Below, piece by piece: positions 17,323 to 27,564 of a stretch of 64,000 bases of DNA. Made by a program: the position numbers and the translations under genes. The stretch's first letter is position 1. Each line of letters begins with the position of its first letter. The stretch covers positions 1,036,082 to 1,100,081 of the forward strand of contig NZ_JAPVBL010000001.1 of assembly GCF_026967935.1 (NCBI RefSeq). The letters are read 5' to 3'. The notes beneath the pieces are model-generated. The model was given only the letters and a program-made list of their open reading frames with translations. It did not search any database and was not told the origin of the DNA. Source of the stretch: Modestobacter sp. VKM Ac-2982. Lineage in GTDB: Bacteria; Actinomycetota; Actinomycetes; Mycobacteriales; Geodermatophilaceae.

Positions 17323-18498
17323 ATGTGGCAGATGACGAACGCCGTGCGCCATTACCCCTGGGGATCCCGCACGGTCATCCCCGAGCTGCTCGGACAGCCC
17401 TCACCGGCTGACCAGCCGCACGCGGAACTGTGGATGGGCGCGCACCCGGGGGAGCCGAGCGTGCTCTCCGACGGTCGACCGCTGGACAAGGCGATCGCCA
17501 TGGACCCGGAGACGATGCTGGGTGCAGAGGCCCGGCACCGCTTCGGTGACCGGCTCCCCTTCCTGATGAAGGTCCTCGCGGCAGACGAGCCGCTGTCCCT
17601 CCAGGCGCACCCGACCACCGCTCAGGCAGAGGTCGGGTTCGCGGCGGAGGAGGCCGCGGGCGTCCCGCTCGACGACCCGACGCGGACCTTCAAGGACCCG
17701 TTCCACAAGCCGGAGATCCTGCTGGCGATCACGCCGGTCGAGGCGCTCTGCGGCTTCCGCCCGCTCGTGGAGTCGCTGCACTGCCTGGCCAAGCTCCAGC
17801 TGACCGAGCTGCTGCCCACCGTCGCCGCACTCGCCCACGGGGGCCTGCGGACGGCGATCCCCCAGCTGCTCGCACTGTCCGAGCGGCGCCGCGAGTCGCT
17901 GGTCAGCGCGGTGGCGGACAAGGCGGCGAGCTTCGTCGCCAAGCACGACCCCGAGTTCATCAACACGTACCGCTGGGCGGAGAACCTCGCCGAGGCGTAC
18001 CCGGGTGACCCGGGCGTGGTCATCTCGCTCCTGTGCAACCACCTCACGCTGGCGCCGGGTGAGGCGGTCTTCCTGCCCGCCGGCAACCTGCACGCCTACC
18101 TCAGCGGTGCCGGTGTCGAGGTGATGGCCAGCTCGGACAACGTGCTGCGCGGCGGGCTGACGAGCAAGCACGTCGACCTGGCGGCGCTGATCGAGGTCCT
18201 GGACTTCACCGACGGCAAGGTGCCGGTCATCCACCCGGTGCTCGGCCGCGGTGGCCTGCGGTATCCCGTGCCCGTCGACGACTTCGACCTCACCCGGTGC
18301 CAGGTCGACGTCGACCCCGGTGTGCTGACCACAGCCGGGCCGCAGGTGGTCTTCTGCGCGGAAGGCGTCGCGGTGCTCACCGGCGCGGACGGCGACCTGA
18401 CCCTGCGGCAGGGACAGTCGGCGTTCGTGCCGGCCGGGCAGGCGGTCTCCGCCCGCGGGCCCGCGGTGCTCTACCGCGCCACCACCGCGCAGCCCTGA
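17323..18498 (+). CDS. manA: Mannose-6-phosphate isomerase (class I)
   Basis: Zinc enzyme that converts fructose-6-phosphate to mannose-6-phosphate, the entry to GDP-mannose. The 391-aa cupin protein has NAVRHYPWGSRTVIPELLG at the start, AELWMGAHPGEPS, the zinc ligands in LQAHPTTAQAE (Gln and His) and HKPEILLAI (Glu), and FLPAGNLHAYLSGAGVEVMASSDNVLRGGLT (third His and catalytic region). The ATG at 17323 is supported by the -10 just upstream. It is separated from the manB operon by 76 bp and has its own promoter. Confidence 0.94.
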   Translation: MWQMTNAVRHYPWGSRTVIPELLGQPSPADQPHAELWMGAHPGEPSVLSDGRPLDKAIAMDPETMLGAEARHRFGDRLPFLMKVLAADEPLSLQAHPTTAQAEVGFAAEEAAGVPLDDPTRTFKDPFHKPEILLAITPVEALCGFRPLVESLHCLAKLQLTELLPTVAALAHGGLRTAIPQLLALSERRRESLVSAVADKAASFVAKHDPEFINTYRWAENLAEAYPGDPGVVISLLCNHLTLAPGEAVFLPAGNLHAYLSGAGVEVMASSDNVLRGGLTSKHVDLAALIEVLDFTDGKVPVIHPVLGRGGLRYPVPVDDFDLTRCQVDVDPGVLTTAGPQVVFCAEGVAVLTGADGDLTLRQGQSAFVPAGQAVSARGPAVLYRATTAQP

Positions 18499-18536
18499 CG
18501 GGACCGCGGGGCCGCCGGGTGGAGCACGCCGGCGGG

Positions 18537-18542
18537 TAGGCT
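18537..18542 (+). promoter_or_regulatory. Candidate -10 of ahcY
   Basis: TAGGCT predicts a start near 18549 and a GC-rich leader of ~109 nt before the ATG at 18658. The leader contains a CCCCGCAGCCGCGGGG-like hairpin but no convincing SAH-riboswitch core. Confidence 0.4.
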
Positions 18543-18657
18543 CGACCGTGGCACGAGCCCCGCCGAAGCCTCGGCATGCTCGCTCGCCCCGCAGCCGCGG
18601 GGACACAGCGACCGACAGAGCCCGCCCGCCCCGGGCAGGGCCGGACACTGGAGCGAC

Positions 18658-20139
<1,482 letters not shown>

Positions 20140-20142
<3 letters not shown>

Positions 20143-20200
20143 GGAAGGACCGCCCTTCCCCCCACGCCTCGCAGGCTCGGCGCGGGCCCCTGAAGGGTGG
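20140..20200 (+). repeat. Structured 3' element, copy 1 (begins at the ahcY stop codon)
   Basis: Starts with TGAGGAAGGA, in which TGA is the ahcY stop. A 9-bp stem follows (20150-20158 with 20192-20200, one G-T pair) enclosing a 33-nt loop that contains CCTCGC and GCTCGGCGCGGG. The loop matches 29/33 positions of the loop at 56980-57012, and the 5' part matches too. The stem sequences differ between copies while pairing is kept. Confidence 0.7.
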
Positions 20201-20223
20201 CCGCTCCAGCACGTCACCTGGTC

Positions 20224-20253
20224 GCAGCCCGGGCCCGAGGGGGCCCGGGCTGC
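20224..20253 (+). terminator. Strong hairpin downstream of ahcY
   Basis: Perfect 13-bp stem GCAGCCCGGGCCC / GGGCCCGGGCTGC with a GAGG loop, 24 nt after the repeat element. Probable intrinsic-type terminator without a clear T-tract. Confidence 0.6.
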
Positions 20254-20306
20254 TCCGTCCGGGGAGTCTCCCGGGCGGGGCGGACCGCTGGGTGGACTTC
20301 GTCACG

Positions 20307-20312
20307 CATTAT
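20307..20312 (+). promoter_or_regulatory. Candidate -10 of leaderless mtrA transcript
   Basis: CATTAT ends 6 nt before the GTG at 20319. It is one of the few AT-rich hexamers in the region. Confidence 0.4.
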
Positions 20313-20318
20313 GGGTCC

Positions 20319-21026
20319 GTGCCACCTTCAGCTCCCACTGCCGGGACCAGCCGCGGCCGCGTCCTCGTCGTCGACGACGACGCCGCCCTCGCCGAGATGC
20401 TGGGCATCGTGCTGCGCCGGGAGGGCTACGAGCCGGCGTTCGTCTCCGACGGGGCACGGGCCGTGGCGACCTTCCACCAGGTCCGCCCGGACCTGGTCCT
20501 GCTGGACCTGATGCTGCCCGGCCGCAACGGCCTGCAGATCTGCGCCGACATCCGCACCCAGTCCACCGTGCCGATCGTGATGCTGACCGCCAAGGGCGAC
20601 ACGATCGACGTCGTCCAGGGCCTGGAGGCCGGGGCCGACGACTACGTGACCAAGCCGTTCAAGCCGGTCGAGCTGGTGGCGCGGGTGCGGGCACAGCTGC
20701 GCCGTGGGGAGAGCGGTCAGGCGGAGACCCTGGCCATCGGCGACGTGCAGATCGACGTCCCGGCGCACCAGGTCACCCGGGACGGCGAGCCGATCGCACT
20801 GACCCCGCTGGAGTTCGACCTGCTGGTGGCCCTCGCCCGCAAGCCCCGGCAGGTCTTCACCCGGGAGCTGCTGCTCGAACAGGTCTGGGGTTACCGGCAC
20901 GCGGCCGACACCCGGCTGGTGAACGTGCACGTCCAGCGGTTGCGCGCGAAGGTGGAGCGCGACCCGGAGAAGCCCGAGGTGGTCCTCACCGTCCGCGGGG
21001 TGGGCTACAAGGCCGGCCCGCCGTGA
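20319..21026 (+). CDS. mtrA: Response regulator MtrA (OmpR/PhoB type)
   Basis: Essential DNA-binding regulator of cell-cycle and envelope genes in actinobacteria, phosphorylated by MtrB. The 235-aa protein has a receiver domain (RVLVVDDDAALAEML, phospho-acceptor Asp63 in LLDLMLPG, MLTAKG, VTKPFKPVEL) and a C-terminal winged helix (ALTPLEFDLLVALARKPRQVFTRELLLEQVWGY, VQRLRAKVERDP, VRGVGYK). GTG 20319 is chosen because it gives a short N-terminus and the -10 lies 6 nt upstream; the frame upstream is antisense noise. mtrB follows one base after its stop. Confidence 0.95.
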   Translation: MPPSAPTAGTSRGRVLVVDDDAALAEMLGIVLRREGYEPAFVSDGARAVATFHQVRPDLVLLDLMLPGRNGLQICADIRTQSTVPIVMLTAKGDTIDVVQGLEAGADDYVTKPFKPVELVARVRAQLRRGESGQAETLAIGDVQIDVPAHQVTRDGEPIALTPLEFDLLVALARKPRQVFTRELLLEQVWGYRHAADTRLVNVHVQRLRAKVERDPEKPEVVLTVRGVGYKAGPP

Positions 21027-21027
21027 C

Positions 21028-22794
21028 GTGGGCACCCTGCCGGTCGTGAGCACCCCGCCGGTCGTGAGCACCCCCACCGGGGAACCGGCCGCCGACCGGG
21101 CCGGCGTGGCGGCGCCGGGCAGTGCCGCCGCCGGCGCGCCCGGGTCCCGGCCTGCCCGTCGTCCGCCGTCTGCACGGGTCCGCCGCCGGGTGCGCCGCAC
21201 GCGGCGGCGCGCAGTGGTGGTCGGGGGGCGTGCCCTGCGCCGCGCGCTGCACGCCTGGCGGTCCTCGCTGCAGGTGCGGATCGGCGCCATCACCATGCTG
21301 GTGGCCAGCACGGTCGTGGTGATCGTGAGCCTGGTGCTGTTCAGCCAGATCAGCGACCAGCTGCTCCGGGTCAAGCGCGACGCCGCCATCGATCAGGCGC
21401 TGAACGGGGTGGCGTACGCCCAGACCGAGGTCAGCGGCATCGCCACCGGTGACTCGGCGAGCGTGCGGTCCACGCTGGCCCGCACGGTCACCGGGCTGAC
21501 GTCCCGGGGTGGTGCAGCCGGTGACTTCGACGTCGTGATGGTCTACGGCTCCGGCGACCAGGAACGTCCGGCGTGGAGCCGGCTGGAGATCTACCCCGCC
21601 CTCCCGGCCGACCTGCGTGCGGAGGTGGCCGACGGGTCACCGGCCTACCGGTACGCGGAGGTGCCCGGTGCGCAGGGTGAACCCGTGCCCACCCTGGTGG
21701 TGGGCGCGCCCGTGCCCACCGACGCCCGCAGCGGCGACCGGGTGGAGGTCTACTTCGCCTTCCCGCTGGACCAGGAGCAGGAGAGCCTGGGGCTGATCCG
21801 CAGCACCGTGGTGATCAGCGGGACGGCGCTCGTGCTGTTCGTCGTGGGCATCGGTGTGCTGGTGACGCGGCTGGTCGTCGGCCCGGTGCGCCGCGCCGCC
21901 GGAGGCGCGCAGCGACTGGCGGCCGGGCACCTGGAGGAGCGGCTGGCCGTGCGCGGCGAGGACGACCTGGCGCGGCTGGCCACCAGCTTCAACGCGATGG
22001 CCGAGAGCCTGCAGAAGCAGATCACCCAGCTGGAGGCGCTGTCGCACCTGCAGCAGCGGTTCACCTCCGACGTCTCGCACGAGCTGCGCACGCCGCTGAC
22101 CACCGTGCAGATGGCGGCGGACGTGCTGCACGAGGCGCGCGCGGACTTCGACCCGGCCGTCGCCCGCTCCGCGGAGCTGCTCCGGGCGGAGCTGGACCGT
22201 TTCGAGGGGCTGCTGACCGACCTGCTGGAGATCAGCCGGTACGACGCCGGTGCGGCGACGCTCGAGGCGGAGGCGCAGGACCTCGGCCCGCTGGTCGAGC
22301 GGGTCGCCGCCGGGATGACCGTGCTCGCCGAGCGGCACGGCTGCACGCTGGAGGTCGACGTCCCGGCGTCGGCGGTCATCGCGGAGGTGGACGGGAGACG
22401 GGTGGAGCGGGTGCTGCGCAACCTGATCGGCAACGCGATCGAGCACGGGCAGGGTCAGCCCGTCGAGATCACCCTGGCCGCCAACCGGTCGGCGACGGCG
22501 ATCACGGTGCGCGACCACGGGGTCGGCCTGGACCCGGTGGCGGCCCAGCACGTGTTCGACCGGTTCTGGCGCGCCGACCCCTCCCGGATGCGGACCGTGG
22601 GCGGCAGCGGCCTCGGCCTGTCGATCAGTCTCGAGGACGCCCGGCTGCACGGTGGCTGGCTGCAGGTGTGGGGCCAGCCCGGGCAGGGTGCCCAGTTCCG
22701 GCTCACCCTGCCGCTGACCGCCGGCGCCGACCTGGCCAGTTCCCCGCTCCCGCTGCGACCGGCGCCCACGCGCCTCGTCGGGGGCGCGTCGTGA
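21028..22794 (+). CDS. mtrB: Sensor histidine kinase MtrB
   Basis: Membrane kinase partner of MtrA. The 588-aa protein has a basic Pro/Arg-rich N-terminus, a first helix near residues 90-112 (ITMLVASTVVVIVSLVLFSQI), an extracytoplasmic sensor region of ~150 residues, a second helix near 255-280, a HAMP segment, the phospho-acceptor His351 in TSDVSHELRTPLT, and an ATPase domain (NLIGNAIEHG, DHGVGLD, GSGLGLSI). Three in-frame GTGs (21028, 21046, 21064) are candidate starts and arise from a short tandem repeat. Its stop overlaps lpqB by 4 nt. Confidence 0.95.
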   Translation: MGTLPVVSTPPVVSTPTGEPAADRAGVAAPGSAAAGAPGSRPARRPPSARVRRRVRRTRRRAVVVGGRALRRALHAWRSSLQVRIGAITMLVASTVVVIVSLVLFSQISDQLLRVKRDAAIDQALNGVAYAQTEVSGIATGDSASVRSTLARTVTGLTSRGGAAGDFDVVMVYGSGDQERPAWSRLEIYPALPADLRAEVADGSPAYRYAEVPGAQGEPVPTLVVGAPVPTDARSGDRVEVYFAFPLDQEQESLGLIRSTVVISGTALVLFVVGIGVLVTRLVVGPVRRAAGGAQRLAAGHLEERLAVRGEDDLARLATSFNAMAESLQKQITQLEALSHLQQRFTSDVSHELRTPLTTVQMAADVLHEARADFDPAVARSAELLRAELDRFEGLLTDLLEISRYDAGAATLEAEAQDLGPLVERVAAGMTVLAERHGCTLEVDVPASAVIAEVDGRRVERVLRNLIGNAIEHGQGQPVEITLAANRSATAITVRDHGVGLDPVAAQHVFDRFWRADPSRMRTVGGSGLGLSISLEDARLHGGWLQVWGQPGQGAQFRLTLPLTAGADLASSPLPLRPAPTRLVGGAS

Positions 22795-24530
22795 CCGGCC
22801 CCCGCGCCGGCCGCCTGGCCCCACTCGTCGCGTTGCTCGCGGTGTCCGTGCTGGCCGGCTGCAGCACCGTGCCCAGCAGCTCCCCGACGGTGCGGATCAC
22901 CCAGGCGGCCGCCCCGCCGGCCGGCGCTGTCGGCATCGAGCCGCCGGCGCCGGTGCCGGGCGCGACCCCGGAGGAGGTCGTCCGTGGGTTCATCGACGCC
23001 AACGCCAGCACCGTCCGCAACCACCCGGTGGCCCGCCAGTACCTGACCGAGGAGGCCGCGACGGCCTGGCGCGACACGGAGGGGCTCACCGTCATCAGCG
23101 GCGACTACGCACCGGTGCGCACCGCACCCGGCGTCGTGGAGGTCACCGCCGCCCAGGTCGGCACCGTCGACCAACGCGGCAGCTTCACCGTCGGCACCGG
23201 GGAGGTCTACAACCACAGCTTCACGCTCACCGACGAGTCGGGGGAGTGGCGGATCAGCGACCCGCCCGATGGGCTGCTGATGCTCGAGCCGGACTTCGCC
23301 CGCACCTACGAACCCGTCGACGCCTACTTCCTCGACCAGTCCGGCACCCGGGTGGTCCCCGACCCCCGCTACCTGGTCGAGGGCGGTGCCCAGCCGAACA
23401 CGCTCGTCGAGCGCCTGCTCGACGGCCCGTCCCCGCAGATCTCCGCCGGTGTGCTCAACCCGCTGGCCGGTGCGGAGCTGCGCAGCACGGTGAGCACCTC
23501 CGGCCGGACGGCGACGGTCGACCTCACCTTCCCCGCCGACGTCGACGACGCGACCCTGCAAGCGGCCTCCGCACAGCTGGTCTGGTCCCTGGACCAGCTG
23601 GACGTGACCTCGGTGGTGGTGCTGCGTGACGGGCAGGAGCTCGGCCTGCCGGACGTGCCCGAGGAACAGCGGGTCGACGACTGGCAGCAGTACGACCCCG
23701 ACGTCGTCCCGGCCGACGCGGTCGGGCACTACGTGGCCGACGGTGCGCTGCGTCGCGCCTCCGACGGCAGCGCCGCACCCGGGCCCGCGGGGGAGGGGGT
23801 GTACGGCCTGGAGTCGGCGGCGGTCTCGGTCGACGGCCGGACCGGTGCGCTGGGGCTCACCGCCGGGGTGTCGACCTCGGTCTCGCCGTCGGGAGCGCCG
23901 GCCACGCTGTACGCCGGTCAGTACGGCGGGGAGCTGGTGCCCGCGCTGACCGGCAACAGCTTCACCGAGCCGACGACGGCCGGCACCCGGGCCGAGGTGT
24001 GGACCGTGCGGGACGGCTCCGAGGTGATCAGGCTGCCCGAGGGTGGGGCGCCGCAGACCGTCAGCGCCCCCACGCTGCCCGGACTCGGCCGGGCGACCAC
24101 GTTCCAGCTCTCCCCGGACGGCTTGCGGGCCGCCGTGGTGATCGACGGCCCCGAGGGCGGGCAGCTCTACGTCGGGACGGTCGTCCGGGCCGAGGACGCG
24201 GTCAGTGTCCGGGACCTGCGGTCGGTCGCCCCCGCGATCCGGCAGGTCGTGGACGTCGCCTGGCGGAACGCCGGGTCGCTGCTCCTGCTGGCCGGTGACC
24301 CGAGCACCGGGCGCACCGTGCCCTACGAGGTGAGCGTCGACGGCTGGGGGCTCAGTGAGCTGACCACCTCGGGGCTGCCCGCGCAGCCGACCGGCGTCGC
24401 CGCCGCACCGGGGCGTCAACCCCTGGTCAGCGCCGGCGGCACGCTGTGGCAGCTGCCCGGGGGCAACTGGGTCACCGCCGTGCGCGGGGCCGAGCCGCTG
24501 CCCGGAGGGGCGCCCTTCTACCCGATGTGA
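22791..24530 (+). CDS. lpqB: Lipoprotein LpqB, regulator of MtrAB
   Basis: Lipid-anchored extracytoplasmic protein that interacts with MtrB's sensor domain in mycobacteria. The 579-aa protein has a short signal peptide ending in the lipobox LAGC (Cys24), a region with the GerMN pattern (LVERLLDGPSPQISAGVLNPL, VDLTFPADVDD) and a C-terminal propeller-like half (FQLSPDGLRAAVVIDG, VAWRNAGSLLLLAG). The GTG start overlaps the mtrB stop (GTGA). The mtrA-mtrB-lpqB order is the conserved actinobacterial arrangement. Confidence 0.94.
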   Translation: MTGPRAGRLAPLVALLAVSVLAGCSTVPSSSPTVRITQAAAPPAGAVGIEPPAPVPGATPEEVVRGFIDANASTVRNHPVARQYLTEEAATAWRDTEGLTVISGDYAPVRTAPGVVEVTAAQVGTVDQRGSFTVGTGEVYNHSFTLTDESGEWRISDPPDGLLMLEPDFARTYEPVDAYFLDQSGTRVVPDPRYLVEGGAQPNTLVERLLDGPSPQISAGVLNPLAGAELRSTVSTSGRTATVDLTFPADVDDATLQAASAQLVWSLDQLDVTSVVVLRDGQELGLPDVPEEQRVDDWQQYDPDVVPADAVGHYVADGALRRASDGSAAPGPAGEGVYGLESAAVSVDGRTGALGLTAGVSTSVSPSGAPATLYAGQYGGELVPALTGNSFTEPTTAGTRAEVWTVRDGSEVIRLPEGGAPQTVSAPTLPGLGRATTFQLSPDGLRAAVVIDGPEGGQLYVGTVVRAEDAVSVRDLRSVAPAIRQVVDVAWRNAGSLLLLAGDPSTGRTVPYEVSVDGWGLSELTTSGLPAQPTGVAAAPGRQPLVSAGGTLWQLPGGNWVTAVRGAEPLPGGAPFYPM

Positions 24531-24624
24531 CCGGGCGGCGCCGGCCGTCGTCCTCACGTTCCCCCGGGTCCCCAGCGCCGTGCCGTGTGACCGGGATCCG
24601 GCCGTGGACCGGCAGGCTGCCGGC

Positions 24625-25515
24625 ATGGTCAGCGCCGGCGACATGGACGGGGGCGGCGGGGTGGCCGGGGTGCTGCGGGCCGGGAGCTGGGCACTGGCCG
24701 ACCTGGTCCTGCCCCGCAGCTGCGCCGGCTGCGCGCGGCCCGGCGACGTCCTGTGCCCGGCCTGCCGGCGTCGGCTCACCCGACCCCGGCTGGCCGAGCC
24801 GCGGCGGCACCCGCCCGGCTTCCCGCCGACCGTGGCGGCCGGCGCCTACGCCGGGCCGGTGCGCCCCGCGGTGCTGGCCTTCAAGGAGCACGGCCGGGCC
24901 GAGCTGGCCGGGCCGCTGGGCACGGCGCTGGCGCTGGCCGTCGGCGTCGTGCTGGCCGGTGCGGCCGGGCCGGCGACCGCGCCCGTCGTCCTCGTCCCGG
25001 TGCCGAGCTCGGCGGCGGCGGTGCGCCAGCGGGGCCGGGACCACGTGCGGGAACTGGCCGACCGCGCCGTGGCCGAGCTGCGGGCAGCCGGCGTGCCCTC
25101 CCGGACGGCGCCGGTGCTGGGCAGGCTGCGGGGGCGGGCCGGGCGCACCCGGGACTCCGCCGGCCTGGACGCCGCCGCCCGGCGGGCCAACCTGGCCGGC
25201 CGGTTCCGCGTGCTGCCCGCCGGGCACCGGGCGTGGGCCGGGGTGCCCGCAGGTGGCCGGCTGGTGCTCGTGGACGACGTCGTCACCAGCGGAGCGACCC
25301 TGACCGAGGGGGCCCGGGCACTCGCCGGGGCCGAGGACACGCCGTGGCGGGACACGCCGGTGGTGGCCGCGGTCGTCGCGGCGACTCCACGACGGGTCCA
25401 TCGGCCGTTCGCCGCGGCGCCACCTGGGTCGTTCACGGTGCGTGGTCGAGGTGGAGCGGGCCCGGACCCTGCTTCCACTGTCGGGACCGGGGTACAGCGT
25501 CTAGCGTCGGGTTGA
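24625..25515 (+). CDS. ComF-family phosphoribosyltransferase-like protein
   Basis: A 296-aa protein with an N-terminal zinc-ribbon-like part (CAGCARPGDVLCPACRRR) and a C-terminal PRTase domain: VPVPSSAAAVRQRGRDHVREL, then LVLVDDVVTSGATLTEGARAL, the PRPP-binding loop. ComF proteins support DNA uptake in competent bacteria; in actinobacteria the role is unclear (Rv3242c is the equivalent position). I chose ATG 24625 after a GGACCGGCAGG stretch; GTG at 24580 and ATG at 24643 are alternatives. Confidence 0.82.
   Translation: MVSAGDMDGGGGVAGVLRAGSWALADLVLPRSCAGCARPGDVLCPACRRRLTRPRLAEPRRHPPGFPPTVAAGAYAGPVRPAVLAFKEHGRAELAGPLGTALALAVGVVLAGAAGPATAPVVLVPVPSSAAAVRQRGRDHVRELADRAVAELRAAGVPSRTAPVLGRLRGRAGRTRDSAGLDAAARRANLAGRFRVLPAGHRAWAGVPAGGRLVLVDDVVTSGATLTEGARALAGAEDTPWRDTPVVAAVVAATPRRVHRPFAAAPPGSFTVRGRGGAGPDPASTVGTGVQRLASG
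25502..25507 (+). promoter_or_regulatory. -10 element of hpf
   Basis: TAGCGT overlaps the end of the comF-like gene and predicts a start near 25514. The ~29-nt leader carries GGGAGG 5 nt before the ATG. Confidence 0.45.
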
Positions 25516-25542
25516 TCACACCCCGCTCAACTGGGAGGTCCC

Positions 25543-26286
25543 ATGGAGATCGTGGTCCGTGGTCGTAACGTCGAGGTGCCCGAGCACTTCCGCCAGAAGG
25601 TGGAGGACAAGGTCGGCCAGCTGGAGCGGTTCGACGGCAAGGTCATCCGCATCGACGTGGAGCTGCTGCACGAGAAGAACCCTCGGCAGACAGCCAACGC
25701 CCAGCGCGTGGAGATCACGCTGCGGGGCAAGGGGCCGGTGGCCCGCGCCGAGGCGTCAGCCCCTGACTTCTACGCCGCGCTGGAACTCGCGGCCGGCAAG
25801 CTCGAGAACCACATGCGGCGGGCCAACGACCGTCGTCGCGTGCACCACGGCCGGCGCACGCCACCGAGCGTGCGGATCGACGGCGTCCCCACGGTCGAGG
25901 AGCCGGTGCTCGACGGGGTGGGCAGTGCCCCCGTCGGGGAGCCGGACGGGACGGGGTCAGCCGACGTCGAGGCCGCGCTGGCCGACGGCCCTCTGGTGAC
26001 CGACCTGGACGAGCACCTGCCCGGCCGGATCGTCCGGGAGAAGGTGCACCCGGCCACCCCGATGCACATCGACCAGGCCCTCTACGAGATGGAGCTCGTC
26101 GGCCACGACTTCTTCCTCTTCCTCTGCGCCGACACCGGCGTGCCCTCGGTCGTCTACCGGCGGCACGCCTTCGACTACGGGCTGATCCGGCTCGGCGCCC
26201 CGGCCGACGCCGAGGACAGCGCGGCTCCGGCCGCCGCCGTCGCGGCATCCGCGGCGGCGGGGGACCTCCAGCCCGCGCACGCCTGA
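25543..26286 (+). CDS. hpf: Ribosome hibernation-promoting factor, long form
   Basis: Binds the 30S subunit in resting cells and pairs ribosomes into inactive 100S dimers. The 247-aa protein has the S30AE N-terminal domain (MEIVVRGRNVEVPEHFRQKVEDKVGQLERF, ARAEASAPDFYAALELAAGKLENHMRRA), a variable linker (~115-165) and the C-terminal dimerisation domain (HPATPMHIDQALYEMELVGHDFFLFLCADTG, VVYRRHAFDYGLIRL). It ends in an Ala-rich tail. It has its own promoter and a strong ribosome-binding site. The same gene lies next to secA in mycobacteria. Confidence 0.94.
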   Translation: MEIVVRGRNVEVPEHFRQKVEDKVGQLERFDGKVIRIDVELLHEKNPRQTANAQRVEITLRGKGPVARAEASAPDFYAALELAAGKLENHMRRANDRRRVHHGRRTPPSVRIDGVPTVEEPVLDGVGSAPVGEPDGTGSADVEAALADGPLVTDLDEHLPGRIVREKVHPATPMHIDQALYEMELVGHDFFLFLCADTGVPSVVYRRHAFDYGLIRLGAPADAEDSAAPAAAVAASAAAGDLQPAHA

Positions 26287-26300
26287 CCCGCTGCCCCGGC

Positions 26301-26331
26301 GAGCCGCCCTCCGCACCGCGGAGGGCGGCTC
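26301..26331. terminator. Terminator hairpin after hpf
   Basis: Perfect 14-bp stem GAGCCGCCCTCCGC / GCGGAGGGCGGCTC with a 3-nt loop, 14 nt after the hpf stop. Confidence 0.65.
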
Positions 26332-26390
26332 CTCGCCGTTCAGCGACCGTGCCGGGTCGACTGATCTCGGTTCAGGGCGCCACCAGGTGG

Positions 26391-26438
26391 GTTGAGCCGG
26401 GTCGGCGTGCGTTGAGCCGGGGCGTGACGCGGCTCAAC
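26391..26438. repeat. Two direct and one inverted GTTGAGCCGG repeats
   Basis: GTTGAGCCGG occurs at 26391-26400 and 26411-26420 (period 20 bp), and its inverse CGGCTCAAC at 26430-26438. The second direct copy and the inverse can form a 9-bp stem with a 10-nt loop. It lies between the convergent hpf and GNAT genes. Confidence 0.55.
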
Positions 26439-26470
26439 GGTCGGCCAGGCGGGTCGGCCCTCGGGCGGCG

Positions 26471-27034
26471 TCAGTCGCCCGGCAGTCGGGAGAAGACCGC
26501 GGCGTCGCCCCGGCTGCCGTCCCGGTAGGCCAGGTAGGAGCGCAGCACGCCCTCCTGGGTGAACCCGGCTCTCCTGGCCACGTGCTGCGAGCCGGTGTTG
26601 AGCACGTCGGCGACCAGGTACACCCGCGGGGCGCCGAGGCCGAGCGCCCACTCGGCCAGCGCGTGTGCCGCCTCCGCGGCGTACCCGCTGCCGCGGGCAT
26701 CCGGGGCGATCCAGTAGCCGACCTCTGGGCCGAGCGGGTGCTGGCCGATCCGGTGCACGCCGGCGGATCCGACGAACCGCCCCTCGGCCTCGATCGCCAC
26801 GGTGAGGCCGGTGCCCTCGCGGCGCATGGCCGGGGCCTCGCCGGTGACCCAGGCGGCTGCGTCCGCGCGGGTGTAGGGCACCGAGACGGCGGAGATCCAG
26901 CGGGCGATGTCCGGGCTCTGGCAGGCGGTCCACACCGGCTCGACGTCGTCCTCGCGGAAGGGGCGCAGCACCAGCCGGTCGGTGCGCACGACTTCCGTGG
27001 TCAGGTCGATGCTGCGCAGGTCCATCCCGGTCAC
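26471..27034 (-). CDS. GNAT-family N-acetyltransferase (RimJ/RimL type)
   Basis: A 187-aa acyltransferase of the RimJ/L group: [30 protein letters not shown] at the start, [12 protein letters not shown], the acetyl-CoA loop [26 protein letters not shown] (R/Q-x-x-G-x-G/A), and [22 protein letters not shown]. The substrate, protein N-terminus or small amine, cannot be told. The GTG at 27034 overlaps the upstream PPOX stop by 4 nt, so the two are coupled; ATG 27025 is possible. Confidence 0.85.
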   Translation of the reverse strand: MTGMDLRSIDLTTEVVRTDRLVLRPFREDDVEPVWTACQSPDIARWISAVSVPYTRADAAAWVTGEAPAMRREGTGLTVAIEAEGRFVGSAGVHRIGQHPLGPEVGYWIAPDARGSGYAAEAAHALAEWALGLGAPRVYLVADVLNTGSQHVARRAGFTQEGVLRSYLAYRDGSRGDAAVFSRLPGD

Positions 27035-27483
27035 TGCGGCTCCTCGGGACCCCGCCAGCGTTCGGCGTTGCCCAGCACCCGGTCGATCGAGATCTCCAGC
27101 ACGACCCGGGCCGGGTTGACCCGTGGCTGCTGGTAGCGGACGGCGTACCGGGCCTCGGCTTCGGCGACGGAACCGGCGTCCTCGCGCACCACCGCCGTCC
27201 CCTCCAGCGTCGTCCACACCTTGCCGTCGACCTGGCAGACGGCCACCCGGGCCGGCCCGCCCTGCGCCTGCCCGCCCCGCACGTGCCGGACCTTCGCCGA
27301 GGTGCCGGAAGTGATCACCCGGGCGGTGCCGGTGGCGGCGTCGAGGGTGACGCCGACCGGCACTACGTGCGGGCTGCCGTCGGCGCGCAGCGTGGTGAGC
27401 GTGGCCAGGTGCCGCTCGGTGAAGAAGGCCACCACCCCCGGTCCGAGCAGCGGGGGAGGTGCGGAGTCTGCGGCAGAGGACAC
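27031..27483 (-). CDS. PPOX-class F420-dependent oxidoreductase-like protein
   Basis: A 150-aa split-barrel flavin/F420-binding protein: [56 protein letters not shown], and [13 protein letters not shown]. This is the pyridoxamine-oxidase-like group that often uses F420 in actinobacteria, consistent with cofD-fbiB elsewhere in the window. Substrate unknown. The GTG at 27483 is confirmed by TACCCT (27496-27491) 7 nt upstream. Divergent from secA and coupled to the GNAT gene. Confidence 0.82.
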   Translation of the reverse strand: MSSAADSAPPPLLGPGVVAFFTERHLATLTTLRADGSPHVVPVGVTLDAATGTARVITSGTSAKVRHVRGGQAQGGPARVAVCQVDGKVWTTLEGTAVVREDAGSVAEAEARYAVRYQQPRVNPARVVLEISIDRVLGNAERWRGPEEPQ

Positions 27484-27490
27484 GTCGCGG

Positions 27491-27496
27491 AGGGTA
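27491..27496 (-). promoter_or_regulatory. -10 element of leaderless PPOX-GNAT operon
   Basis: Minus-strand TACCCT, 7 nt, then the GTG at 27483. Confidence 0.55.
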
Positions 27497-27558
27497 CGAG
27501 TCCGGCGGTCCGGGCAGGACGCTCGGCCGCGCCGGGACCGGTTCACAGCCGCGCCGCC

Positions 27559-27564
27559 TACGCT
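27559..27564 (+). promoter_or_regulatory. -10 element of leaderless secA promoter
   Basis: TACGCT, 6 nt, then the GTG at 27571. Confidence 0.55.

Noticed and set aside
18543-18657. SAH riboswitch upstream of ahcY
   Set aside because: The ~109-nt leader is GC-rich and folds, but I could not find the conserved GAGGAGCG-type core or pseudoknot partners. A covariance search would settle it.
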